From: Citrobacter amalonaticus Y19
GTDB taxonomy: Bacteria; Pseudomonadota; Gammaproteobacteria; Enterobacterales; Enterobacteriaceae
Direction of reading: 5' to 3'
NCBI RefSeq assembly: GCF_000981805.1
Contig: NZ_CP011132.1
Coordinates: 620,001-684,000, forward strand
DNA length: 64,000 bases
The position numbers and the translations under genes are program-made. The notes under the pieces were generated by a model that was not told the DNA's origin, did no database searches, and saw only the letters and a program-made list of their open reading frames with translations. Of this stretch, positions 41,400-49,885 are shown piece after piece; the first letter of the stretch is position 1; each line of letters starts with the position of its first letter.

Positions 41400-43064
41400 T
41401 TATTGATAAGCGGACTGGTGAACACCCACTGCGCGACCTGATGGATCGTTCATGGTTTTGAACGCTTCGTCCCATTCGATCGCTTTAGCCGAAGAACAGG
41501 CGACGGAAGGACCACCCGGCACACATTCTGCGGCGCTGGGGACCGGGAACAGCTCTTCGAAGATCTCGCGGTACAGATACGCTTCTTTGGAAGACGGCGT
41601 GTTGTACGGGAAGCGGAAGCGAGCGGTTTCCAGTTGCTGATCGGAAACTTGCTCCGCGGCCACCTCTTTCAGGGTGTCGATCCAGCTGTAGCCCACGCCG
41701 TCGGAGAACTGCTCTTTCTGACGCCATGCGACGCTTGCTGGCAGATAGGATTCGAAACATTCACGAAGGACATGTTTTTCCATCTTACCGTTGCCGCACA
41801 TTTTATCTTCCGGGTTGATACGCATCGCCACGTCGAGGAATTTCTTATCCAGGAACGGAACGCGTGCTTCCACACCCCAGGCTGACATGGCCTTGTTAGC
41901 GCGGGCGCAGTCAAACATATGCAGCGCCTGCAGCTTACGCACGGTCTCTTCGTGCAGTTCTTTGGCGTTTGGCGCCTTATGAAAATAGAGGTAGCCGCCG
42001 AACACTTCATCAGACCCTTCGCCGGACAATACCATTTTGATGCCCATCGCTTTGATCTTACGCGACATTAAATACATCGGCGTCGAGGCGCGAATGGTGG
42101 TTACGTCATAGGTTTCGATGTGATAAATCACGTCGCGGATCGCGTCCAGCCCTTCCTGTACCGTAAAGTGAATTTCATGGTGTACGGTCCCCAGGTGGTT
42201 CGCCACTTCCTGCGCGGCTTTCAGATCCGGAGCACCTTCCAGACCGACGGCAAAGGAGTGAAGTTGCGGCCACCAGGCTTCAGAACGCTCGTCATCTTCC
42301 ACACGACGGGCGGCGAATTTTTTGGTGATTGCCGAGATGACGGAGGAATCCAGGCCGCCAGAGAGCAACACGCCGTAAGGTACATCAGACATCAGATGGC
42401 TTTTGACGGAGTCTTCCAGCGCCTGACGCAGTTCGTTTTTGTCGGTAACGTTATCTTTTACGGCGTCAAAATCAAACCAGTCACGCTGGTAATACTGACG
42501 GATTTCACCGTCTTTGCTCCAGAGGTAACTTCCCGCCGGGAACTCTTGAATGGTGCGGCAAACCGGCACCAGGGCTTTCATTTCTGACGCGACGTACAGG
42601 TTGCCGAACTCGTCGTAGCCCATGTACAGCGGGATGATACCGATGTGGTCGCGACCAATCAGATAAGCATCCTGTTCGCTGTCGTACAGCGCGAAGGCAA
42701 ACATTCCTTGCAGATCGTCGAGAAATTCCACGCCTTTTTCCTGATACAGCGCGAGGATCACTTCGCAGTCAGAACCGGTCTGGAACGCGTAGCGATCGCC
42801 ATATTCTGCACGCAGCGCCTGGTGATTGTAGATTTCACCGTTCACGGCCAGCACGTGGGTTTTCTTTTCGTTATACAGCGGTTGAGCGCCAGCGTTGACG
42901 TCGACAATTGACAGACGTTCATGGGCCAGAATGGCCTTATCGCAGGCATAAATACCGGACCAGTCCGGACCGCGATGGCGCATCAGGCGAGATAGCTCAA
43001 GGGCTTTTTTACGCAGTTCACCTGCATCTGACTTAATATCGAATACGCCGAAAATTGAACACAT
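41400..43064 (-). CDS. asnB: Asparagine synthetase B (glutamine-hydrolysing)
   Basis: AsnB makes asparagine from aspartate, ATP and glutamine. The 554-residue protein has the N-terminal amidotransferase domain with nucleophile C2 (MCSIFGVFD), RHRGPDWSG and NGEIYNH, and the synthetase domain with the PP-loop LLSGGLDSS. The ATG at 43064 follows GGAGAAGG; it must be the start because the cysteine has to follow the initiator methionine. Forty more codons of open frame upstream were rejected. Confidence 0.97.
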   Translation of the reverse strand: MCSIFGVFDIKSDAGELRKKALELSRLMRHRGPDWSGIYACDKAILAHERLSIVDVNAGAQPLYNEKKTHVLAVNGEIYNHQALRAEYGDRYAFQTGSDCEVILALYQEKGVEFLDDLQGMFAFALYDSEQDAYLIGRDHIGIIPLYMGYDEFGNLYVASEMKALVPVCRTIQEFPAGSYLWSKDGEIRQYYQRDWFDFDAVKDNVTDKNELRQALEDSVKSHLMSDVPYGVLLSGGLDSSVISAITKKFAARRVEDDERSEAWWPQLHSFAVGLEGAPDLKAAQEVANHLGTVHHEIHFTVQEGLDAIRDVIYHIETYDVTTIRASTPMYLMSRKIKAMGIKMVLSGEGSDEVFGGYLYFHKAPNAKELHEETVRKLQALHMFDCARANKAMSAWGVEARVPFLDKKFLDVAMRINPEDKMCGNGKMEKHVLRECFESYLPASVAWRQKEQFSDGVGYSWIDTLKEVAAEQVSDQQLETARFRFPYNTPSSKEAYLYREIFEELFPVPSAAECVPGGPSVACSSAKAIEWDEAFKTMNDPSGRAVGVHQSAYQ

Positions 43065-43290
43065 AACCTTCTCCGTTAACCTGTTGCGTAATGCTTTTTG
43101 TGTTTGCTTGCTAAAGAAAATGCCGCAAAGGAACGGGAGGCGCAAGGGGTTTGCGGTCCGGAAAAGAAAAAACGCAATGGTCATTGCTGATTAGTGAAAA
43201 AAGATTATGGTTTGAGCATATTCATTGACGAATTGTCAGTTTTTTGCCGATTTTGTTGAATGGGATTATTTTTCTGGTGGGCGAAAATGA

Positions 43291-43313
43291 AAAACCACGT
43301 CCTGGGACGTGGT
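43291..43313 (-). terminator. Terminator of nagBACD
   Basis: ACCACGTC-CTGG-GACGTGGT forms an 8-bp stem six bases after the nagD stop and is followed on the minus strand by TTTT. It should end the nagBACD transcript. Confidence 0.85.
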
Positions 43314-43318
43314 CTGGG

Positions 43319-44071
43319 TTAAATAACGTCGATTTCGGCGACGGAGGGATAAATCCAGCTCGGGCGGAACGGCATACTGTCGATGTCATCCAGCGTGGAA
43401 ACGCCGGAGAGCACCAGAATGGTTTCGAGCCCCGCCTGGAAACCGGCGAGAATATCGGTGCGCAGGTTATCGCCGACGATCACCGTCTCTTCCGAATGCG
43501 CCTGCATTTTGTTTAACGCCGCGCGGATAATCCATGGACTCGGTTTACCGACGTAGAACGGTTTACGACCGGAGATTTTCTCGATACCTGCGCAGAGCGC
43601 GCCACAGGCCGGATAAAAACCGCGGCCGTGGGTATCCGGGTTGGTGGCGATAAAGCGCGCGCCGTTTGCGACAAAGAAGGCCGCTTTATGCATCATGTCC
43701 CAGTTGTAAGAACGGGTCTCGCCGACGATGACGAAGTCCGGGTTCACGTCAGTAATGGTGAAACCGGCTTTATACAGCTCGTGGATCAGTGCGCCTTCGC
43801 CGACAACATACGCCTTTTTCCCTTCCTGACGACGCAGGAAATCGGCGGTTGCCATGGCCGAGGTATAAAACACGCTGTCCGGTACATTGACGCCAGCGGT
43901 TGCGAAACGGTTGGCCAGATCCTGGCCGGTCTGCGACGGGTAATTGGTCAGCAGCACCAGCGGCAGGCCTTTCTCCATAACGCCAGTCAAAAACTCCGCC
44001 GCACCCGGTACGGCGACGTTGTCGTGCATCAGCACGCCGTCGATATCACAAATGACATTCTTGATGGTCAT
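43319..44071 (-). CDS. nagD: Nucleotide (UMP) phosphatase NagD
   Basis: NagD is a HAD-superfamily phosphatase that prefers UMP and GMP in E. coli. The 250-residue protein shows motif I CDIDGVLMHD (nucleophile D9), the cap domain, and GDNLRTDILAG near the C terminus. It is the last gene of nagBACD, 46 bp after nagC. Its role in GlcNAc use is unclear. Confidence 0.96.
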   Translation of the reverse strand: MTIKNVICDIDGVLMHDNVAVPGAAEFLTGVMEKGLPLVLLTNYPSQTGQDLANRFATAGVNVPDSVFYTSAMATADFLRRQEGKKAYVVGEGALIHELYKAGFTITDVNPDFVIVGETRSYNWDMMHKAAFFVANGARFIATNPDTHGRGFYPACGALCAGIEKISGRKPFYVGKPSPWIIRAALNKMQAHSEETVIVGDNLRTDILAGFQAGLETILVLSGVSTLDDIDSMPFRPSWIYPSVAEIDVI

Positions 44072-44117
44072 GAACTACCCAGGAAATGTGTTAATAATCC
44101 GATACTATAAGAGCGCA

Positions 44118-45338
44118 TCAGTTTTCCAGCAAATGCTGGAGCAAAATACCGTTGAGCATGGCGCGTTTTACCAGCGCAAAGGCACCGATGGCGGAGCGGT
44201 GGTCCAGTGTGGAACGCACCACCGGCAAATTCGTGCGAAACGCCTTCAGCGCCTGCGTATTAATGCAGCTTTCAATGGCGGGTAACAGCACTTTATCAGC
44301 TTCGGTTATCTCACCGGCAATCACGATTTTTTGCGGATTAAACAGGTTGATGGCGATCGCAATGGTTTTGCCCAGATGACGCCCGACGTGCTCAATGACC
44401 TCTGAGGCCAGGCTGTCGCCCTTATTGGCCGCCTTGCAGATGGTTTTGATCGTGCAGTCTTCCAGCGGAACGCGGCTCTGGTAGCCTTGCTTCAGGAGAT
44501 TGAGGACGCGATGTTCAATCGCCGCGTTCGCGGCAATGGTTTCCAGACAGCCAAAGTTACCGCAGTGACAGCGCTCGCCCAGCGGTTCAACCTGGATGTG
44601 GCCAATCTCGCCAACGTTACCGTTGCGACCAATAAAAATCCGGCCATTAGAGATGATACCGGCACCCGTGCCGCGGTGGACACGCACCAGAATGGAGTCT
44701 TCGCAATCCTGGCTTGCCCCAAAGTAGTGCTCCGCCAGCGCCAGACTGCGGATATCGTGGCCGACAAAACAGGTGACGAGAAAACGTTTTTCCAGGGCTT
44801 CAACCAGTCCCCAGTTCTCTACCTGGATATGCGGCATATAGTGGATCTTGCCGCTTTCCGGATCGACAAGTCCTGGCAGGATCACGGAAATGGCGATGAG
44901 CTCGCGGAACTTGCGTTGGTTGCTGTCGATAAAGGCGGTTATGGCATTGAGCAGCGCGTGTTCCAGCGTTTCCTGCGTGCGTTCGGGCAACGGATAGTGT
45001 TCTTCCGCCAGCACTTTGCTGCTCAGATCAAACAGCGTGATGGTCGCATCGTGGCGGCCAAGACGCACACCAATGGCGTGAAAATTGCGGGTTTCGGTGA
45101 CGATAGAAATGGCGCGGCGGCCTCCGGTGGAGGCCTGCTGATCGACTTCTTTGATCAGTCCGCGTTCAATCAGTTGACGCGTAATTTTGGTTACGCTGGC
45201 GGGGGCAAGCTGGCTTTGCTCGGCAATCTGGATCCGCGAGATTGGCCCATGCTGGTCAATCAGGCGGTAAACGGCCGCGCTGTTAAGCTGTTTTACGAGA
45301 TCAACATTACCTATTTGAGCTTGTCCGCCTGGTGTCAT
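44118..45338 (-). CDS. nagC: NagC repressor (ROK family)
   Basis: NagC represses the nag and chi genes and is released by GlcNAc-6-phosphate. The 406-residue protein has an N-terminal winged helix (QSQLAPASVTKITRQLI) and a ROK sugar-binding domain with GTGAGIISNG and the zinc-binding CHCGNFGCLE. It follows nagA by 8 bp. Its probable operators are visible between nagB and nagE and in front of chiP. Confidence 0.97.
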   Translation of the reverse strand: MTPGGQAQIGNVDLVKQLNSAAVYRLIDQHGPISRIQIAEQSQLAPASVTKITRQLIERGLIKEVDQQASTGGRRAISIVTETRNFHAIGVRLGRHDATITLFDLSSKVLAEEHYPLPERTQETLEHALLNAITAFIDSNQRKFRELIAISVILPGLVDPESGKIHYMPHIQVENWGLVEALEKRFLVTCFVGHDIRSLALAEHYFGASQDCEDSILVRVHRGTGAGIISNGRIFIGRNGNVGEIGHIQVEPLGERCHCGNFGCLETIAANAAIEHRVLNLLKQGYQSRVPLEDCTIKTICKAANKGDSLASEVIEHVGRHLGKTIAIAINLFNPQKIVIAGEITEADKVLLPAIESCINTQALKAFRTNLPVVRSTLDHRSAIGAFALVKRAMLNGILLQHLLEN

Positions 45339-45346
45339 ACTTTCTC

Positions 45347-46495
45347 TTACTCAGTAACGACCTCGTCACCATTAACGATGGTCTTGATGATTTTAAAGTC
45401 GTGTGTGAAAGCGGTCAGGTTGGCCACTTTCCCCGCCGCGATGCTGCCGAGGTGTTTCTCAACACCGATGGCGCGCGCAGGGTAGAGGGTCGCCATGCGC
45501 AGCACTTCGTCGAGTGCAATGCCGCAATGTTCAACCAGGTTACGCACGCCTTCAATCATGGTTAATGATGAACCGCTCAGCGTCCCGTTCTCATCTACAC
45601 AAAGTCCATTGCGGTAGTATATTGTTTTACCAGCAAAAATGAACTGTTCAATATTTGCCCCTGCCGGTGCTGTCGCATCCGTCACCAGGCACAGTTTGTC
45701 GCCTTTCAGTCGTTTGGCGTTGCGGATGTTGACATAATCAACGTGCAGACCGTCTGCAATCACGCCGCAATAAATGTCGGCTTCATCCAGAATCGCACCC
45801 GCCAGACCCGGCTCACGTCCGGTGATATAGGGCATAGCATTGAACAGATGCGTGGCAAAGGTGATACCAGCGCGGAACCCGGCTTTCGCTTCTTTCAGTG
45901 TGGCGTTGGAGTGACCGGCAGAAACCACAATCCCGGCGTTCGCCAGTTTGCTGATTACTTCCAACGGGACCATTTCCGGCGCCAGCGTCACTTTGGTGAT
46001 AACGTCGGCATTATCGCACAGGAAATCGACCAGCGCAGCGTCAGGCTGACGGACAAAGCTCGGATTGTGCGTCCCTTTTTTCACCAGGTTCAGCCAGGGG
46101 CCTTCCAGGTGCAGACCCAGCGCCTGATTCGGATGTTTCGCCAGGTATTCACGCATCACGCGAACACCTTGCTTCATGAGATCGTCGCTGGTGGTAATCA
46201 GCGTTGGCAGGTAGTTGGTGCAACCTGATTTCTCGTTTGCCTTCTGCATGATCTCCAGTGTTTCAACGGTGACGGCTTCCGCCGTGTCGTTAAACTGGAC
46301 GCCGCCGCAGCCGTTAAGCTGGACATCGATAAAGCCGGGGGAAAGAATGGCCCCGTTCACTGAACGTTGTTCGATCTCTGGCGCCAGTTCTGCCACAGGG
46401 CAAACGCGGTCAATCAGGCCATTGGCGACAACAATCGCATGGTCATCAAGAATTTCGTGGCCGGTAAAGATCCGACCCTGGGTTAAAGCATACAT
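45347..46495 (-). CDS. nagA: N-acetylglucosamine-6-phosphate deacetylase NagA
   Basis: NagA removes acetate from GlcNAc-6-phosphate, giving glucosamine-6-phosphate for NagB. The 382-residue amidohydrolase has HLEGPWLN (metal Glu about 131), SAGHSNAT (His 195), ATHLFNAM (His 216) and the catalytic Asp in VTDATAPAG. The start at 46495 (MYALTQGRIF) is preferred over six extra codons. It lies 59 bp after nagB. Confidence 0.97.
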   Translation of the reverse strand: MYALTQGRIFTGHEILDDHAIVVANGLIDRVCPVAELAPEIEQRSVNGAILSPGFIDVQLNGCGGVQFNDTAEAVTVETLEIMQKANEKSGCTNYLPTLITTSDDLMKQGVRVMREYLAKHPNQALGLHLEGPWLNLVKKGTHNPSFVRQPDAALVDFLCDNADVITKVTLAPEMVPLEVISKLANAGIVVSAGHSNATLKEAKAGFRAGITFATHLFNAMPYITGREPGLAGAILDEADIYCGVIADGLHVDYVNIRNAKRLKGDKLCLVTDATAPAGANIEQFIFAGKTIYYRNGLCVDENGTLSGSSLTMIEGVRNLVEHCGIALDEVLRMATLYPARAIGVEKHLGSIAAGKVANLTAFTHDFKIIKTIVNGDEVVTE

Positions 46496-46554
46496 TCCGA
46501 CCCCCGATTTCAAAAAAATGCCGCCCTGAACACCGTGGCAGGGCGGAGACTACA

Positions 46555-47355
46555 TTACAGACCTTTAATATTTTCTGCTTCTAACTCGTTGAAATATCTC
46601 AGTGTCTTAACTTTCAGTTCCATCGTGGATGGCTCGTCGCACACCACAACCGCTTTCGGATGCAGTTGCAGACAGCTGATGGTCCACATGTGGTTAACAT
46701 TACCTTCAACGGCAGCCTGCAGCGCCTGTGCTTTCTGATGGCCCAGCACCAGAATCATCACTTCTTCCGCATCCAGCAGGGTACCCACGCCAACGGTCAG
46801 CGCGTACTTCGGTACCTGATCAACGTCGCCGTCAAAGAAACGGGAGTTTGCCACACGGGTGTCATGCGTCAGGGTTTTGATACGGGTACGAGAGGCCAGC
46901 GAAGACGCGGGTTCGTTAAACGCGATATGGCCGTCATTACCCACGCCGCCCATGAACAGGTGGATTTTACCGTAGGAACGGATTTTTTCTTCATACTGGC
47001 GGCACTCGGCGTCGATGTCAGACGCGTTGCCGTTGAGCAGGTTGATGTTTTCTGCTGGAATATCAACGTGGTCAAAGAAATTACGATGCATGAAGCTGTG
47101 GTAGCTTTCCGGATGCTCTTTTGGCAGGCCGACATATTCGTCCATGTTGAATGTCACGACATGTTTGAAGCTAACCTGGCCCGCTTTGTGCATTTCGACT
47201 AAGGCTTTATACGCAGTCAGCGGCGTGCCGCCTGTCGGCAGACCCAGCACAAACGGACGATCGGCTGTCGGTTTGAACGCATTGATGCGATTAACGATAT
47301 GGCGTGCAGCCCATTTGCCGACCTGTTCAGCGGAAGTCAGGGGAATCAGTCTCAT
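46555..47355 (-). CDS. nagB: Glucosamine-6-phosphate deaminase NagB
   Basis: NagB turns glucosamine-6-phosphate into fructose-6-phosphate and ammonia and is activated by GlcNAc-6-phosphate. The 266-residue enzyme has MDEYVGLP (Asp 72) and GNDGHIAFNEP (Asp 141, His 143, Glu 148). It is the first gene of nagBACD and diverges from nagE. Confidence 0.98.
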   Translation of the reverse strand: MRLIPLTSAEQVGKWAARHIVNRINAFKPTADRPFVLGLPTGGTPLTAYKALVEMHKAGQVSFKHVVTFNMDEYVGLPKEHPESYHSFMHRNFFDHVDIPAENINLLNGNASDIDAECRQYEEKIRSYGKIHLFMGGVGNDGHIAFNEPASSLASRTRIKTLTHDTRVANSRFFDGDVDQVPKYALTVGVGTLLDAEEVMILVLGHQKAQALQAAVEGNVNHMWTISCLQLHPKAVVVCDEPSTMELKVKTLRYFNELEAENIKGL

Positions 47356-47452
47356 TCTTCACCTCAGAAAGTAAATGTAAGCCGTTGACGGATTGTGCGT
47401 CGGTGCATGGTAAGCGTAACCTGGCATGCATCAGTTGGGTCAATCTGTCTTG

Positions 47453-47471
47453 ATTTTTTGAATGATAAAAT
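47453..47471. promoter_or_regulatory. NagC operator at nagB
   Basis: ATTTTTT-GAATG-ATAAAAT is an A/T-armed dyad with six of seven matching arm positions, 98-116 bp upstream of the nagB start. Position and form match the nagB NagC box of E. coli. Confidence 0.65.
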
Positions 47472-47518
47472 AAGTTTTCCCACATAGCCAGTAAAAGGGA
47501 GTGAATATAACGATATTT

Positions 47519-47534
47519 GGTGACTAAACTCACA
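47519..47534. promoter_or_regulatory. CRP site in nagB-nagE region
   Basis: GGTGA-CTAAAC-TCACA matches nine of ten bases of TGTGA-N6-TCACA with correct spacing, between the two NagC boxes. CRP activation of nagBE is established in E. coli. Confidence 0.75.
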
Positions 47535-47545
47535 AAAAACACGCT

Positions 47546-47568
47546 TTTAATTTGCGGTACGAATTAAA
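47546..47568. promoter_or_regulatory. NagC operator at nagE
   Basis: TTTAATT-TGCGGTACG-AATTAAA is a 23-bp dyad with perfect 7-bp arms. It is the strong nagE-type NagC box, about 115-135 bp upstream of the nagE GTG. Confidence 0.75.
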
Positions 47569-47680
47569 TTTTTACACACTCACAATGCCAGTAAAGCAAC
47601 AACTGAATTTCAATAAGTTAGTGACAAAATAAAAACACAGCTTAAAGCGAGCCTTAACGGGGTCTCAAAGGGGGAAGAAA

Positions 47681-49696
47681 GTGAGTATTCTAGGTTATCT
47701 GCAAAAGGTTGGCCGTGCGCTAATGGTGCCGGTCGCCACGCTGCCAGCGGCGGCAATTTTGATGGGGGTCGGCTACTGGATCGACCCGGTAGGTTGGGGT
47801 GGAGATAACGCGCTTGCGGCGTTCTTCATTAAGTCCGGTTCCGCCATTATCGATAACATGTCCGTGCTGTTTGCTATCGGTGTGGCTTACGGCATGTCCA
47901 AAGATAAAGACGGTGCTGCGGCGCTGACCGGTTTTGTGGGCTTCCTGGTGTTGACCACACTCTGTTCTCCGGCTGCGGTTTCCATGATTCAGAAGATCCC
48001 GGCTGACCAGGTTCCTGCCGCGTTCGGTAAGATCAGCAACCAGTTCGTGGGTATCCTCGTCGGTATTATCTCTGCTGAACTGTACAATCGCTTTAGCAGC
48101 GTCGAACTGCCGAAAGCGCTCTCCTTCTTCAGCGGTCGCCGTCTGGTGCCGATCCTCACCTCTTTTGTGATGATCATCGTCGCGTTCATCATGATGTACA
48201 TCTGGCCGGTGATTTTCGACGGTCTGGTCAACTTTGGTGAGCATATTCAGAAGCTGGGATCAACCGGTGCGGGTATCTACGCCTTCTTCAACCGTCTGTT
48301 GATTCCGGTGGGGCTGCACCACGCGCTGAACTCCGTATTCTGGTTCGACGTTGCGGGGATTAACGATATTCCTAACTTCCTCGGCGGTGCCCAGTCTATT
48401 GAGTCGGGCAAAGCAGTTGTGGGGATTACCGGTCGTTATCAGGCGGGCTTCTTCCCGATCATGATGTTTGGTCTGCCGGGTGCGGCGCTGGCGATTTACC
48501 ACTGCGCGCGTCCTGAGAACAAGGCGAAAGTGCTGGGTATCATGATGGCCGGTGCGTTTGCTGCGTTCTTTACGGGTATCACCGAACCGCTGGAATTCTC
48601 CTTCATGTTCGTTGCGCCGGTTCTGTATGTGATTCACGCCGTCCTGACCGGTATCTCCGTATTCATCGCGGCGAGCATGCATTGGATTGCCGGCTTCGGC
48701 TTCAGTGCAGGTCTAGTGGATATGGTGCTTTCTTCCCGTAACCCGCTGGCAACCCAGTGGTGGATGCTGATCCCACAAGGTCTGGTGTTCTTTGCCATTT
48801 ACTACGTGGTGTTCCGTTTCGTTATCACCAAATTCAACCTGATGACTCCGGGTCGCGAACTGGCCGTGGCTGGCAGCGAAGCGGATGGTCAGGACCTCAA
48901 TGTGAGCAGCGATAAAGAACAAGACGTTTCAGCCCTGGCGCGTCAGTACATTGCAGCCATCGGCGGTTCTGACAACCTCACCGGTATCGATGCATGCATC
49001 ACCCGTCTGCGTCTGAGCGTAAAAGACTCGTCGCTGGTGAATGAAAGCCTGGCGAAACGCCTGGGTGCTTCTGGTGTGATTCGTCTGAACAAAACCAGCG
49101 TGCAGATTATCGTCGGCTTCGTGGCTGAGAAAATCGCCAACGCGATGAAAACAACGGGCCCTGTTGCGGCGGCTGAAGCTTCTGCAGCGCCTGCTGCCCA
49201 GGCGGCGGCAAAACCGCAGGCGGTGCCGAATGCGGTGATCATTGCTGAACTGGTATCGCCAGTGACCGGTGATGTGGTTGCACTGGAGCAGGTGCCTGAC
49301 GAAGCGTTCGCCAGCAAAGCGGTAGGCGACGGCGTTGCGGTAAAACCAACGGATAAAACCGTGGTATCTCCGGCAGCGGGCACCATCGTGAAAATCTTCA
49401 ACACCAACCATGCGTTCTGCCTGGAAACCGAGAAAGGCGCGGAAATCGTTGTCCACATGGGTATCGATACCGTCGCGCTGAACGGCCAGGGCTTCAAACG
49501 TCTGGTGGAAGAGGGCGCGGAAGTGACGGCAGGTCAGCCGATTCTGGAAATGGATCTGGACTACCTGAACGCGAACGCGCGCTCCATGATAAGTCCTGTG
49601 GTGTGCAGCAACATCGACGACTTCAGCGGCCTGGTGATCAAAGCCGACGGTCACGTGGTTGCCGGTCAAACGCCACTGTACGAAATTAAAGGGTAG
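47681..49696 (+). CDS. nagE: PTS N-acetylglucosamine transporter EIICBA (NagE)
   Basis: NagE imports and phosphorylates GlcNAc. The 671-residue protein has a membrane IIC domain (about 1-385), a IIB domain with phospho-cysteine C439 (GIDACITRLRLSV), an Ala/Pro linker and a IIA domain with phospho-histidine H592 (VVHMGIDTVAL). It starts with GTG behind AGGGGGAAG. It is longer than the 648-residue E. coli protein as I recall it. Its IIC part (MSILGYLQKVGRALMVPVAT) is clearly different, while the IIA part is almost the same. It diverges from nagB. Confidence 0.96.
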   Translation: MSILGYLQKVGRALMVPVATLPAAAILMGVGYWIDPVGWGGDNALAAFFIKSGSAIIDNMSVLFAIGVAYGMSKDKDGAAALTGFVGFLVLTTLCSPAAVSMIQKIPADQVPAAFGKISNQFVGILVGIISAELYNRFSSVELPKALSFFSGRRLVPILTSFVMIIVAFIMMYIWPVIFDGLVNFGEHIQKLGSTGAGIYAFFNRLLIPVGLHHALNSVFWFDVAGINDIPNFLGGAQSIESGKAVVGITGRYQAGFFPIMMFGLPGAALAIYHCARPENKAKVLGIMMAGAFAAFFTGITEPLEFSFMFVAPVLYVIHAVLTGISVFIAASMHWIAGFGFSAGLVDMVLSSRNPLATQWWMLIPQGLVFFAIYYVVFRFVITKFNLMTPGRELAVAGSEADGQDLNVSSDKEQDVSALARQYIAAIGGSDNLTGIDACITRLRLSVKDSSLVNESLAKRLGASGVIRLNKTSVQIIVGFVAEKIANAMKTTGPVAAAEASAAPAAQAAAKPQAVPNAVIIAELVSPVTGDVVALEQVPDEAFASKAVGDGVAVKPTDKTVVSPAAGTIVKIFNTNHAFCLETEKGAEIVVHMGIDTVALNGQGFKRLVEEGAEVTAGQPILEMDLDYLNANARSMISPVVCSNIDDFSGLVIKADGHVVAGQTPLYEIKG

Positions 49697-49727
49697 GACG
49701 GATAAGGCGTAAGCCGCCATCCGACAA
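49697..49727. repeat. REP-type element after nagE
   Basis: GGACGGATAAGGCGTAAGCCGCCATCCGACA is a single REP-like palindrome (CGGAT...ATCCG with GGCG/CGCC inner stem) directly after the nagE stop. Confidence 0.75.
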
Positions 49728-49731
49728 CATG

Positions 49732-49765
49732 AAGCGGCGGGGGGAAACCTCCGCCGCTTTTTTTT
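49732..49765 (+). terminator. Terminator of nagE
   Basis: AAGCGGCGG and CCGCCGCTT form a 9-bp stem that extends inward by three pairs around a GAAA loop, followed by eight T. Confidence 0.92.
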
Positions 49766-49885
49766 GCAGCAAATTCCCTCCTATTTTTCTTCAGCGCCAC
49801 TTTTTCAGTAACTAAAGGTTGTCAGTCAGTCCGGCTTATAAGATCATATGCCGTTATACGTTGTTTACGCTTTGAGGAATCCACG

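Larger units (their letters stand above)
47356..47680. promoter_or_regulatory. nagB-nagE divergent control region
   Basis: This 325-bp region holds two NagC-type operators about 90 bp apart, one near each gene, with a CRP site between. The layout is that of the E. coli nagE-nagB switch, where NagC bound at both sites loops the DNA. Nothing else was recognised. Confidence 0.75.
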
